Source of the DNA: Parablautia muri | GTDB lineage: Bacteria; Bacillota; Clostridia; Lachnospirales; Lachnospiraceae | DNA: 64,000 nucleotides | Direction: 5' to 3' | Assembly (NCBI RefSeq): GCF_009917485.1 | Contig: NZ_QZDT01000007.1 | Coordinates: 106,448 to 170,447 of the forward strand | Shown here: positions 1 to 7,729 of the stretch, piece after piece | How positions within the stretch are numbered: the first letter of the stretch is position 1 | How the letters are laid out: each line of letters begins with the position of its first letter | Made by a program: the position numbers and the translations under genes | Notes under the pieces: model-generated | Told to the model about the DNA's origin: nothing | The model's input: the letters and a program-made list of their open reading frames with translations, nothing else | Databases searched by the model: none

Positions 1-1
1 C

Positions 2-190
2 CGTGGGGAAGTTAAGGATATTGGGTGGGGAAATCAAATCCGGTCTTATGTGATGCAGCCCTACACGATGGTGAAGGATCATAGGACGAACGCAGAGACA
101 GGTAATGTGGACGCTGTAATGGATGGAGCGCTTGATCCGTTGATTAATGCTTATTTAAAATGGATAAATTTAAAAGAGCAAAATCATTAA
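2..190 (+). CDS. prfB: Peptide chain release factor 2, C-terminal end (partial)
   Basis: The first 62 codons visible are the tail of RF2, which releases the finished peptide at UGA and UAA codons. The reading frame starts inside the gene at the window edge and ends with TAA at 188-190. The motifs [16 protein letters not shown] and AVMDG are typical of the last part of bacterial RF2. The catalytic GGQ region and any programmed frameshift lie upstream, outside the window. The next 1.3 kb downstream holds only mobile-element debris, so this gene marks the edge of an old insertion hot spot. Confidence 0.93.
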   Translation, partial: RGEVKDIGWGNQIRSYVMQPYTMVKDHRTNAETGNVDAVMDGALDPLINAYLKWINLKEQNH

Positions 191-281
191 AAGAAGCCTT
201 ATTTTATGCGGTTTTTCCACGTTTGTATTTTAATAAAAATATGGTGTTTTGTACCCCACTAGTGACACGTTAGTGACAAAA

Positions 282-317
282 TATAACCCTCTACAAATAG
301 CAATGTAGGGGGTTATA
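282..317. terminator. Inverted repeat between prfB and integrase remnant
   Basis: Two 14-base arms (282-295 and 304-317) are complementary with one G-T pair, around an 8-base loop. It sits about 90 bases after prfB and overlaps the stop of the convergent integrase remnant. It could terminate transcription from both sides, but there is no long T tract. Confidence 0.5.
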
Positions 318-705
318 TCATTTCAATAGCCTGTCTTAATTCTTCAATGCTTTTATGGGTGTAAGTACGTGTTGTCAGGGACTTAGAAGCATGTGGATTT
401 AAGAGCCTTTTTGAATATCTGTGTATATCTGTTAACAGTTATAGGCTTTTCATTTAGAGAAAACAGTATTCCATTGTTGGCAGCAAGCCTATACTCTACA
501 AAGCCACGTATTTTGGATAAGTAAGGTTATATAATGTACTGCAATAGCTGTAAGCGGACTTGGTACAGGTCATGGAGCTCTGGGAATAGGTCTTTCCGCT
601 AAGTTCATATTTATTTTTATAGAACTTCTCATAGAGCTGTGAGAAGGTTATATTCCAGTCTGTAATGCTGTAAGGATTTCTGTTATATTCTGCAAGAGCT
701 ATCAT
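313..705 (-). pseudogene. Decayed phage/ICE-type tyrosine integrase
   Basis: Two pieces of one tyrosine recombinase can be read on the minus strand in different frames. The 5' piece (705 to 496) starts MIALAEYNRNPYS and contains ITFSQLYEKFYK, which resembles the N-terminal arm and SAM-like region of Tn916-type integrases. The 3' piece (393 to 313) reads HASKSLTTRTYTHKSIEEL, which matches the end of such integrases: the HAS motif and the active-site Tyr in YTH. The central catalytic Arg boxes are missing and stops lie between the pieces. It is a dead integrase left by an element once inserted next to prfB. Confidence 0.75.
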
Positions 706-780
706 GGTTCATTGCGCTACCACGTGGCATGGCGGTAGCCCCTTAAAAATGGGTAAAAAAAATACACTCTATTGCATGGA

Positions 781-832
781 TGTACCGAAATTGCTATAGT
801 ATCAGTGTTAGATTGATTCTATAGCAGGTACA
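781..832. repeat. Nested inverted repeat upstream of the antisense RNA locus
   Basis: Outer arms TGTACC (781-786) and GGTACA (827-832) enclose inner arms TGCTATAG (792-799) and CTATAGCA (819-826). It lies within the mobile-element debris and could be an old operator or part of an attachment site. Nothing in the sequence decides which. Confidence 0.45.
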
Positions 833-850
833 TTCTGTTAATAGCATCTG

Positions 851-888
851 GGCCGCTCTGGTGCTGGCAACATCAGGGTGGTTTTTAC
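851..888 (+). terminator. Possible terminator before antisense RNA promoter
   Basis: A GC-rich hairpin (CCGCTCTGGTG pairing with CATCAGGGTGG, including G-T pairs) is followed by TTTTT. It would insulate the antitoxin promoter at 891 from upstream transcription. Confidence 0.4.
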
Positions 889-890
889 GT

Positions 891-919
891 TTGACAGATT
901 TTTGTATATTGGTTATAAT
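891..919 (+). promoter_or_regulatory. Consensus sigma-A promoter for the antisense RNA
   Basis: Perfect TTGACA at 891-896 and perfect TATAAT at 914-919 with a 17-base spacer. There is no open reading frame downstream on this strand before the terminator at 984-1030, so it should drive a small RNA of about 100 bases. Confidence 0.9.
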
Positions 920-925
920 ATGTTT

Positions 926-1030
926 AACAAGACAGCCGATAAGGAAGGTCAAGTCTTCCCGTTCCGGCGATATAACGTATTAAAGTAAAGCCGCTTATCT
1001 TACCAGGACAGAGCGGCTTTACTTATTTTT
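926..1030 (+). ncRNA. Antisense antitoxin RNA of a type I toxin-antitoxin locus
   Basis: The transcript is predicted from a consensus promoter (891-919) to a strong intrinsic terminator: arms 984-995 and 1012-1023, then TTATTTTT. It runs convergently into the minus-strand toxin gene at 1019-1099 and overlaps that gene's stop codon. This layout is known from the Fst/TxpA/Hol-Tox type I systems, where the RNA blocks toxin mRNA translation or triggers its decay. Its 5' part carries CAGCCGATA and CCCGTTCCG, and both strings also occur in the toxin leader (read on the minus strand). The pairing mechanism is inferred. Confidence 0.8.
984..1030 (+). terminator. Terminator of antisense RNA, overlapping toxin stop codon
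   Basis: A 12-bp perfect stem (AGTAAAGCCGCT with AGCGGCTTTACT) is followed by a T-rich tract on the plus strand. The toxin stop codon (1019-1021) lies in one arm. On the minus strand there is no T tract after the stem, so the toxin mRNA may read through into sequence antisense to the RNA. Confidence 0.85.
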
Positions 1031-1099
1031 CAAATTCAGAATAGCGACAATCAAAAGACCTATGGTCAGGATTACCATAAATTCTTCATATGTACTCAT
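1019..1099 (-). CDS. Small hydrophobic holin-like toxin (type I TA)
   Basis: A 26-residue peptide starts MSTYEEFMVILTIGLLIVAI and ends in LNLKNK. It has one transmembrane helix and a short basic tail. MSTYE followed by a single membrane helix is the signature of the putative holin-like toxin family (Hol-Tox, related to TxpA/BsrG). Such peptides depolarise the membrane when overproduced. A strong GGGGGA ribosome binding site lies 7 bases before the ATG. The convergent antisense RNA at 926-1030 overlaps its 3' end. It is intact although the surrounding element is decayed. Confidence 0.85.
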   Translation of the reverse strand: MSTYEEFMVILTIGLLIVAILNLKNK

Positions 1100-1200
1100 A
1101 AGCATCCCCCTTTCCGACAAGACTCGGAACGGGTGCATAGCCGCCCTATCGGCTGCCCTGTGAGGCATGTTATGTTGTCATGGTGCGCCTTATCTTGTTT

Positions 1201-1326
1201 TTAAAATTTTCTTCTTAGCTCCACCACTTTGCCTATTATCCTTACAGGTTTTTCTATCCGGAGCCGGACAAGCCGACTACCAGACCCAAGCGGTATAAAG
1301 CTGCCACTGAATGACAAATCGTTTTA
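1201..1326 (-). pseudogene. Remnant, repressor-like C-terminus
   Basis: A 41-codon open stretch ends in KPVRIIGKVVELRRKF and a stop, with an upstream stop and no start codon. The ending resembles C-termini of phage S24/LexA-like repressors found beside integrases in Firmicutes; this likeness is from memory and weak. It lies in the same orientation as the integrase remnant and fits a broken element module. Confidence 0.4.
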
Positions 1327-1332
1327 TGATGT

Positions 1333-1506
1333 CCCCCCCTGGACAAGATAGCCCTCAGGAAGGAAACCTACCAGGCTGTAGACGTAGAGCAGGAGCTTAA
1401 AAAGATGGCAGCATGGCTTGGCAGCAATCCCGCCAGGCGCAAGACCCGAAAGGGTATTACGAAATTTATCAATGGATGGCTTTCGCAAAGTTTTATTTCT
1501 TTCTGA
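1333..1506 (+). pseudogene. Remnant, C-terminus of phage replication (DnaD-like) protein
   Basis: An open frame without a start reads DVEQELKKMAAWLGSN, then RRKTRKG and FINGWLS, before TGA at 1504-1506. Phage and ICE replication initiator/helicase-loader proteins commonly end with this pattern (a YPE/DVEQEL-type helix, KRRKTR, then FINSWLS). The N-terminal part is gone. Its 3' end overlaps the stop of the convergent gene at 1493 by a few bases. Confidence 0.6.
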
Positions 1507-2254
1507 TTAAATCCAAATAAAAATTCGCATACACAGCTTCCATATAAGGAAGAAGCCAAAGAAACGCAATACCAAAGGAGAGTGCCCCTAAAAGAATCAA
1601 AGGTACAAAGGACAAGGTAACATATAACAATCTTCCTTTGTTGCCTTTCATAAGGCGCATGCTTCTTTGAAGCAATTCGGGCGCTGTATATTCAGGAAAA
1701 TCCAGCATAAGGTAAAATACCTGTGAAAAGAGCAGGGACTGTACATAAAAATTGATAATAGTACCTGCTAGATATAATATGATATAAACCAAAAACAGCG
1801 AAGCATTTACCGGCAAAGCACCTGTGGCAGCCGCATTCATATCAAAGGATAAAAGGGACTGATTGATATGATTGCTTACAAGCAGGGACGGCAGTGAGCA
1901 AAGGATATTGATGACGGTCAAAACTGCCTGTATTTGAAACAGCTTGAAAGTATCTCCCCGGAAAAAATGAAACAGGTCGCTTACAAAGGGCGTTTGATTG
2001 CAGGCGATTTTTAAGTAAATATAAGTTTCTCCCGCAATGAAATAGCCGGAAAGCAGACCAAAGAGAAACAGTGCAACGCAGTAAATAAATATGCCTGGAA
2101 TGGTATCGGTGCTGGTAAATAAAGTAATTGCCATGCCGACTGGTATTGTGCAGAGAAAATGAAGCAGATAGGCGCCGATAACAGTTCCATATTTTCCAAG
2201 CAGTTGACCTTTTGCCAGAGCCTTAAGGCTGGCAGAAGATAAATATTGATTCAT
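1493..2254 (-). CDS. DUF975 family integral membrane protein
   Basis: A 253-residue protein with about six hydrophobic segments and no signal peptide. The C-terminal part (LLQRSMRLMKGNKGRLL, later LPYMEAVYANFYLDL) is the hallmark of the DUF975 (COG5523) family. These are conserved Firmicute membrane proteins of unknown function. The start is supported by GGGAG upstream. It is the last of three minus-strand genes between 1.5 and 3.6 kb, but the gaps of 66 bases and more do not clearly make an operon. Confidence 0.82.
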   Translation of the reverse strand: MNQYLSSASLKALAKGQLLGKYGTVIGAYLLHFLCTIPVGMAITLFTSTDTIPGIFIYCVALFLFGLLSGYFIAGETYIYLKIACNQTPFVSDLFHFFRGDTFKLFQIQAVLTVINILCSLPSLLVSNHINQSLLSFDMNAAATGALPVNASLFLVYIILYLAGTIINFYVQSLLFSQVFYLMLDFPEYTAPELLQRSMRLMKGNKGRLLYVTLSFVPLILLGALSFGIAFLWLLPYMEAVYANFYLDLIRKK

Positions 2255-2320
2255 AAATTCTCCCGTTCTTGTACGCTATTAAGCTAGGTACAACACAAAT
2301 TTTTATATAAATAAGCTGAA

Positions 2321-2833
2321 CTATACGGCCATATCCAAATTACGCCCAAGGAATGAAAGGGAATCCAAGGCCTTGCGGTTTTGGGTGTAAGGATTGTCTT
2401 CGTTGGAATATTGTATTTTAGTTGCAGTGGTTCCGCCGGCCACATAGCTTCGGCCGCACTCAGGGCAGATGGCCGTCTTTAAGGAAACATTGGCGGCAAG
2501 TACTTTACCATCTTTCTTAGCAGCATCGCGGAAGGCATTGCTTACGTGCTCCTGTTCATGGGCCCTGACACGGGAGGCAGAAGCCTGTGGAGAAATATGT
2601 GCAGCCGACTTAAAGGAAACCATTTCATCGGAGCCGTCCTGATATTTACGGTTTTTACAGGTTTCGCACTCAGCAGGAGAGGATTTCCTGCCAGGGGAAA
2701 CCTTGGTGGATTCACCTGGATTGGCAATTATCTTTCCCATCTCGGAGGCAGTATTTGACCGGCCTGGGGTACCAGGAGTTATTGTGTATCCGTTTGTATA
2801 TGGATTCATATTGTTGTAAATGCCTGTGACCAT
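2321..2833 (-). CDS. SprA-related putative metalloprotease (HExxH)
   Basis: A 170-residue soluble protein. Its first 60 residues are a low-complexity, Gly/Pro/Asn-rich tail. Two Cys pairs follow: CETCKNRKY near residue 56 and CPECGRSYV near 122. Between them lies HEQEH (HExxH), the zinc-protease signature. This matches the SprA-related family (PF12118; putative metalloprotease of the CJM1_0395 type). No signal peptide is visible and the substrate is unknown. The NPYT motif near the start recurs in the neighbour at 3176-3634, hinting at a shared N-terminal tag. Confidence 0.75.
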   Translation of the reverse strand: MVTGIYNNMNPYTNGYTITPGTPGRSNTASEMGKIIANPGESTKVSPGRKSSPAECETCKNRKYQDGSDEMVSFKSAAHISPQASASRVRAHEQEHVSNAFRDAAKKDGKVLAANVSLKTAICPECGRSYVAGGTTATKIQYSNEDNPYTQNRKALDSLSFLGRNLDMAV

Positions 2834-2899
2834 ATCTTCTATCCTTTTCTATTATATTATAAAAATCTTTTATACTTTTACACTGACCTTTATTATATC

Positions 2900-3040
2900 T
2901 GCGTTGCCAACGCTCAAATCTATTTAAAGAATACCTGTTTTCCAGAGCATTCTCTTAAGTGTGAAGATGTTTGCTTACACACCCTAAAAGTTCTTAGCGA
3001 AACAGCCTCTGCTATGAGCTTTAGAACTTCTTTTCACCCT
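2900..3040 (-). repeat. Composite hairpin repeat, diverged copy
   Basis: Read on the minus strand, this copy has the same order as its neighbour at 3041-3178. A long hairpin contains GCAGAGGCTGTTTCGC in its tip, next comes a GAGAATGC/GGTATTCT hairpin, then ATTTGAG and a short GCGTTG/CAACGC hairpin. Stem sequences differ from the neighbour while pairing is kept. Confidence 0.65.
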
Positions 3041-3178
3041 AACCTCCATGATTCCGCTTTGCGGAATCTCAAATCGGTGTGGAGAATGCCCGTATTTTAG
3101 GCATTCTCCTGTGTGAGACTTAGTACTTCTCCACGAAACAGCCCCTGCTGTGAGTGGCTAGAAGTACTTCTCACACTA
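3041..3178 (-). repeat. Composite hairpin repeat (A-B-C), 138 bp
   Basis: On the minus strand it runs: hairpin A (GTGTGAGAAGTACT ... AGTACTAAGTCTCACAC, tip with CAGGGGCTGTTTCGTG), hairpin B (GGAGAATGCC ... GGGCATTCTCC), ATTTGAG, hairpin C (GATTCCGC AAA GCGGAATC), then ATGGAGGTT. A nearly identical copy lies at 59153-59294 and a copy lacking the tip of hairpin A at 57241-57340. Here it lies in the 3' region of the gene at 3176-3634. Confidence 0.85.
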
Positions 3179-3634
3179 TTTACCCATAAGTTCGGCATAT
3201 TGTTCCATAATATCTTCATAAGACTGCCCGAAAACATCTTCAAGCTCCTGACCTGTCTGGCGTTCAAATTGTTGATCCATCTGCCTGCCGAAGGTGATAA
3301 GGTCATCCCTGCTCAAGGATAAAATCATCCCAACTAAAGTAACAACAATGGAAAAAATGAGCACAATTCCGCCGATACCGGTTCCAACGCCAACCTTAGC
3401 GCTTGGCAGCATCTTTTTCCCATATCCTTTGGAAAGGATGGCCAAAACGATGGCCAGGCTGCCACTGATAATGGGAATATAAACGGTCAGCATACTAAAT
3501 ATACTGACGATTCCTAAAATCATGGAGGCAGTTGCCATAGCCTTCCCGGGGTTACGGATAGACTGCATCTGGCCGTTCGGGTAATAATTGCCTCCCGGCT
3601 GGGTATATGGATTGTTGTTTGAATTATATTCCAT
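3176..3634 (-). CDS. DUF4190-like two-helix membrane protein
   Basis: A 152-residue protein. The first ~30 residues are polar and rich in Asn, Pro, Tyr and Gly. Two transmembrane helices follow at about residues 34-66 and 86-108 with a short KGYGKK loop, then an acidic C-terminal tail. This layout (low-complexity head, AMATASMILGIVSI-type first helix) is that of DUF4190-domain proteins, small membrane proteins of unknown function. AAAGGTG upstream supports the ATG. The gene is alone, with a promoter-bearing gap to tex on the other side. Confidence 0.7.
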   Translation of the reverse strand: MEYNSNNNPYTQPGGNYYPNGQMQSIRNPGKAMATASMILGIVSIFSMLTVYIPIISGSLAIVLAILSKGYGKKMLPSAKVGVGTGIGGIVLIFSIVVTLVGMILSLSRDDLITFGRQMDQQFERQTGQELEDVFGQSYEDIMEQYAELMGK

Positions 3635-3714
3635 GGATTTTCACCTTTAAGTATGCTTTTTAGTTTTATTACAGTAATATAGTAGCACTTTCTTTGTGAT
3701 AATACAAATCTTTC

Positions 3715-3744
3715 TTGAAAAAGTATATGCTTATCCACTATAAT
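3715..3744 (+). promoter_or_regulatory. Likely sigma-A promoter for tex
   Basis: TTGAAA at 3715-3720 and TATAAT at 3739-3744 with an 18-base spacer, about 70 bases before the tex start codon. Confidence 0.65.
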
Positions 3745-3814
3745 AAACAGGAGTTGATCTGGCAGATGCTGCTGCCGGGTTTTAATAACAGAATCAAATG
3801 TGAGGATGGGAAGT

Positions 3815-6205
3815 ATGGATATTTTACTGAAGTTAAAAGAAGAACTTAAGGTTGAAAAGTGGCAGGTGGAGGCAGCTGTAAAGCTGATTGACGAGGGAAA
3901 TACGATTCCCTTTATTTCACGTTACCGCAAAGAGGCAACAGGTTCTTTGAACGATGAAGTGCTGCGAAATCTTTATGAGAGGCTTAATTATTTACGGAAT
4001 CTGGAAGAAAAGAAGGAGCAGGTAATCGGAAGTATAGAGGAGCAGGGAAAACTGACCGAAGAACTTAAGCTTAAGATTCAGGCAGCAGAAACCCTTGTAG
4101 TAGTTGAAGATTTATACCGCCCTTACAGGCCAAAGAGAAAGACAAGGGCCAGTGTGGCAAAGGAAAAGGGCTTAGAAGGGCTGGCGGAGTATATTTTGAG
4201 GCAGGATGCGGATGGGCCTCTTGAGAAGGAAGCGGAAAAATATGTCAGTGAGGAAAAGGAAGTAAAGGATACGAAGGAGGCTTTGCAGGGAGCAAAGGAC
4301 ATCATTGCGGAAATGATTTCCGATGAAGCGGACTACCGCATGTATATCCGCAGCATTACCATGGAAGAAGGGATGCTCACCAGCGCGGCAAAGGATGAAA
4401 AGGCCCAGAGCGTCTATGAAATGTATTATACTTATGAGGAGCCTTTAAAGAAGATGGCAGGTCATCGTGTGCTGGCGCTAAACAGAGGGGAAAATGAAAA
4501 GTTCCTGACAGTGAAGGTGGCGGCGCCCACAGAGAGAATCCTGACCTACTTAGCGAAAAAGATCATTACGAAGGACAATGAATTTACAACGCCGGTTTTG
4601 CAGGAAGTGATACAGGACGCCTATGACAGGCTGATTGCACCGGCGATTGAGCGTGAAATCAGAAATGAGCTCACGGAAAAAGCGGAGGACGGGGCTATTT
4701 CCGTTTTTGGAAAGAACTTAGAGCAGCTTTTGATGCAGCCTCCAATTGCAGGGAAGGTGGTGCTTGGATGGGATCCGGCTTTCCGGACAGGCTGTAAGCT
4801 GGCGGTGGTGGATGCCACAGGAAAAGTGCTGGACACCAAAGTGATTTATCCCACGGCGCCCCAGAATAAAGTGGAGGAATCCAAAGCGGAGTTAAAGAAG
4901 ATTATCAAAAAATATGGGGTTTCTCTGATTAGTGTGGGAAACGGAACGGCGTCCAGAGAGTCGGAGCAGGTGATTGTGGAGCTGTTAAAAGAACTTGATA
5001 CCCCTGTCCAGTATGTAATTGTAAATGAGGCGGGCGCATCGGTTTATTCCGCAAGTAAGCTGGCTACGGAGGAGTTCCCTAATTTTGACGTTGGACAAAG
5101 AAGCGCGGCTTCTATTGCAAGAAGACTGCAGGATCCTTTGGCGGAGCTTGTAAAGATTGACCCTAAGTCCATTGGAGTAGGGCAGTACCAGCATGATATG
5201 AACCAGAAAAAGCTTGGGGAAACTCTCGAAGGCGTGGTGGAAGACTGTGTCAATAAGGTTGGCGTGGACTTGAACACTGCTTCCGCATCCCTGTTAGGAT
5301 ATATTTCCGGCATTTCCAAAACCATTGCCAAAAATATCGTGGATTACAGGGAGCAGAATGGACGCTTTGTCAACAGGGCCCAGCTACTTAAGGTATCTAA
5401 ATTAGGTCCCAAGGCCTATGAGCAGTGCGCCGGGTTTTTAAGAATTTTAGATGGGGATAATCCTTTAGACGCCACCAGCGTCCATCCTGAATCTTATGAG
5501 GCGGCCCTTAAGCTTTTAGAGAAAATGGGACTTACCATGGAGGATGTGCGTAAAGCCCAGAAACAGGCAGCTCAAAGTGCGGGCAGCGTTAAAAAAGAGG
5601 CGCCTGTGCCCAGAAAGGAAACAAAGGGAAAGCAGCAGAGAATTGTGATCCGCAATACCAATACGGCTATGGGAAAAGCATTGGCAGCAGCCATGGGTGA
5701 TATGACGAGGCTATCTTCGGAGCCTGCAGGGGAAAATGGAAAGGGGCTGCAGGAGGCAGTAGCAGGTGAGACGGCCCGGACCGCAGCAGTAGGCACATTG
5801 GAGAAAAAAATCAAGAATAAAAAACAGATGGCGGAAGAACTTGGAATTGGAGAGATTACGCTTACCGATATCTTAAAAGAACTGGAAAAGCCCTCAAGAG
5901 ACCCAAGAGAAAATATGCCGGCTCCTATTTTAAGAAGCGATGTGCTGGATATGAAGGATTTAAAACCGGGCATGATTTTGAAGGGAACTGTCCGCAATGT
6001 CATTGATTTTGGTGTATTTGTAGATATAGGCGTTCACCAGGACGGGCTGGTCCATATTTCCCAAATCACGGACCGCTTTATCAAGCATCCTTTAGAGGCT
6101 GTGCGTGTAGGGGATATTGTGGACGTGCAGGTACTCACGGTGGATGTGGCCAAAAAAAGAATCGGGCTTACCATGAAGATAAATCAAAATGGGCAGATTT
6201 CGTAA
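3815..6205 (+). CDS. tex: Tex/YhgF-type RNA-binding transcription accessory protein
   Basis: A large cytoplasmic nucleic-acid-binding protein of the Tex family, linked to transcription, ribosome-associated RNA handling and stress tolerance. Domains in order: helical N-terminus (ISRYRKEATG), YqgF/RNase H-like fold (LGWDPAFRTGCKLAVVD, about residue 320 on), helix-hairpin-helix pairs (about 480-560; SKLGPKAYEQCAGFLRI), and a C-terminal S1 domain (GTVRNVIDFGVFVDIG). About 100 extra, Lys/Ala-rich residues separate the HhH region from S1, so the protein is some 70-80 residues longer than usual. The ATG at 3815 is chosen because GAGG lies 9 bases upstream; GTG at 3800 and ATG at 3806 are alternatives. 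Confidence 0.95.
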   Translation: MDILLKLKEELKVEKWQVEAAVKLIDEGNTIPFISRYRKEATGSLNDEVLRNLYERLNYLRNLEEKKEQVIGSIEEQGKLTEELKLKIQAAETLVVVEDLYRPYRPKRKTRASVAKEKGLEGLAEYILRQDADGPLEKEAEKYVSEEKEVKDTKEALQGAKDIIAEMISDEADYRMYIRSITMEEGMLTSAAKDEKAQSVYEMYYTYEEPLKKMAGHRVLALNRGENEKFLTVKVAAPTERILTYLAKKIITKDNEFTTPVLQEVIQDAYDRLIAPAIEREIRNELTEKAEDGAISVFGKNLEQLLMQPPIAGKVVLGWDPAFRTGCKLAVVDATGKVLDTKVIYPTAPQNKVEESKAELKKIIKKYGVSLISVGNGTASRESEQVIVELLKELDTPVQYVIVNEAGASVYSASKLATEEFPNFDVGQRSAASIARRLQDPLAELVKIDPKSIGVGQYQHDMNQKKLGETLEGVVEDCVNKVGVDLNTASASLLGYISGISKTIAKNIVDYREQNGRFVNRAQLLKVSKLGPKAYEQCAGFLRILDGDNPLDATSVHPESYEAALKLLEKMGLTMEDVRKAQKQAAQSAGSVKKEAPVPRKETKGKQQRIVIRNTNTAMGKALAAAMGDMTRLSSEPAGENGKGLQEAVAGETARTAAVGTLEKKIKNKKQMAEELGIGEITLTDILKELEKPSRDPRENMPAPILRSDVLDMKDLKPGMILKGTVRNVIDFGVFVDIGVHQDGLVHISQITDRFIKHPLEAVRVGDIVDVQVLTVDVAKKRIGLTMKINQNGQIS

Positions 6206-6249
6206 CAGCAAAGCCGAAGGCTGAACTGTTACAACAGGAGCCTTCGGAT
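6202..6249 (+). terminator. Hairpins after tex
   Basis: Two overlapping inverted repeats: GTAACAG (6202-6208) with CTGAACTGTTAC (6221-6232), and a 9-bp perfect stem AAGCCGAAGGCT/AGCCTTCGG. No T tract follows, so this may be an attenuating or processing hairpin. The GTAAC/GTTAC arms recur elsewhere in the window. Confidence 0.5.
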
Positions 6250-6266
6250 AGAAAGGAAGGATTTGA

Positions 6267-7559
6267 TTGAGCGACTATAAGGATTATAAAATAGATACAA
6301 AATGCGTACAGGCAGGATATACGCCGGGAAACGGGGAACCGCGCCAGATACCGATTATTCAGTCTACCACATTTAAATATGCAACCAGCGAGGATATGGG
6401 TAAGCTCTTTGACTTAGAGGCTAATGGATATTTTTATTCCAGACTGCAAAATCCCACCAACGATTATGTGGCGGCGAAAATAGCTCAATTAGAGGGCGGG
6501 AGCGCGGCAATGCTTACATCTTCCGGACAGGCGGCCAATTTCTTTGCGCTGTTTAATATCTGTGAGTGTGGAAGTCATATTGTGTCTTCCTCCTCCATTT
6601 ATGGCGGTACCTTTAATCTGATTTCCGTAACCATGGCTAAGATGGGGATTGAAACAACTTTTGTCTCGCCCGATTGTACACCCGAGGAGCTAGATGACGC
6701 CTTTAAGGAAAATACAAGGGCTGTATTTGGCGAATCCATCGCAAATCCGGCGCTTACCGTGCTGGATATCGAAAAATTTGCGAAAGCGGCGCATAAGCAT
6801 GGGGTGCCCTTACTTGTAGACAACACCTTTCCAACGCCAGTCAACTGCCGGCCTATTGAGTGGGGAGCGGATATTGTCACCCATTCCACCACCAAATATA
6901 TGGACGGGCATGGGGCGGCTGTGGGAGGCGCGATCGTGGATGCAGGCAAATTTGATTGGATGGCATATAAGGATAAGTTTCCGGGACTTTGCACGCCGGA
7001 TGAATCCTATCATGGGATTACTTATGCGGAGAAATTCGGGAGGGAAGGGGCCTTTATTACGAAATGCACCTCTCAGCTGATGCGTGATCTTGGATGTGTG
7101 CAGTCCCCTCAAAGTGCTTATATCTTAAACCTTGGACTGGAATCCCTGCATGTGAGAATGCCCCGCCATGTAGAAAACGGACAGGCGGTGGCGGAGTTTT
7201 TAAGTAAGCAGCCCCAGGTGTCTTATGTGAATTATCCGGGACTTGAGGGAGATAAGTATTACGAGATTGCTAGAAAGTATATGCCGAAAGGAGGATGCGG
7301 CGTGGTGTCCTTTGAATTAAAGGGCGGACGCAGCGCGGCGGAAACCTTTATGAAACATTTAAAACTGGCTGCAATTGAAACCCATGTGGCGGACGCAAGG
7401 ACATGCTGCTTAAATCCGGCAACCTCCACCCATCGGCAGATGACAGAGGAGCAGCTCCTTGCCGCAGGCGTTCCGGCAGGACTGATTCGTATTTCCTGTG
7501 GACTTGAGGATAAGGAAGATTTGATTGCGGACTTGACACAGGCGCTTGCGGCCATTTAA
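6267..7559 (+). CDS. metY: O-acetylhomoserine aminocarboxypropyltransferase (sulfhydrylase)
   Basis: A PLP enzyme of the Cys/Met metabolism fold that makes homocysteine (or methionine) from O-acetylhomoserine and sulfide or methanethiol. At 430 residues it has the usual length of the long OAH-sulfhydrylase class. Visible landmarks are YSRLQNPTND near residue 58, LTSSGQAANF in the cofactor site, DNTFPTP, and HSTTKYMDGHG with the Schiff-base Lys at residue 210. The start is TTG at 6267, six bases after AAGGAAGG; no in-frame ATG fits. metF lies 6 kb downstream, in the same pathway but not the same operon. Confidence 0.93.
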   Translation: MSDYKDYKIDTKCVQAGYTPGNGEPRQIPIIQSTTFKYATSEDMGKLFDLEANGYFYSRLQNPTNDYVAAKIAQLEGGSAAMLTSSGQAANFFALFNICECGSHIVSSSSIYGGTFNLISVTMAKMGIETTFVSPDCTPEELDDAFKENTRAVFGESIANPALTVLDIEKFAKAAHKHGVPLLVDNTFPTPVNCRPIEWGADIVTHSTTKYMDGHGAAVGGAIVDAGKFDWMAYKDKFPGLCTPDESYHGITYAEKFGREGAFITKCTSQLMRDLGCVQSPQSAYILNLGLESLHVRMPRHVENGQAVAEFLSKQPQVSYVNYPGLEGDKYYEIARKYMPKGGCGVVSFELKGGRSAAETFMKHLKLAAIETHVADARTCCLNPATSTHRQMTEEQLLAAGVPAGLIRISCGLEDKEDLIADLTQALAAI

Positions 7560-7729
7560 AAATGTGGTTTATCCCCACGGCAATGAGCTAAGGGGCTGCG
7601 ATGTATTTGAATTTTACAAGTAACAAGTCAAGCGGATGTGTGCAGAGTCAAATTTTTTTGGGTTCGAGGATTTTTCCAAATGAGTTGTTAAAAGCTGGTT
7701 GCCATCAAAAAAAAGGAGTTAAATAACAC

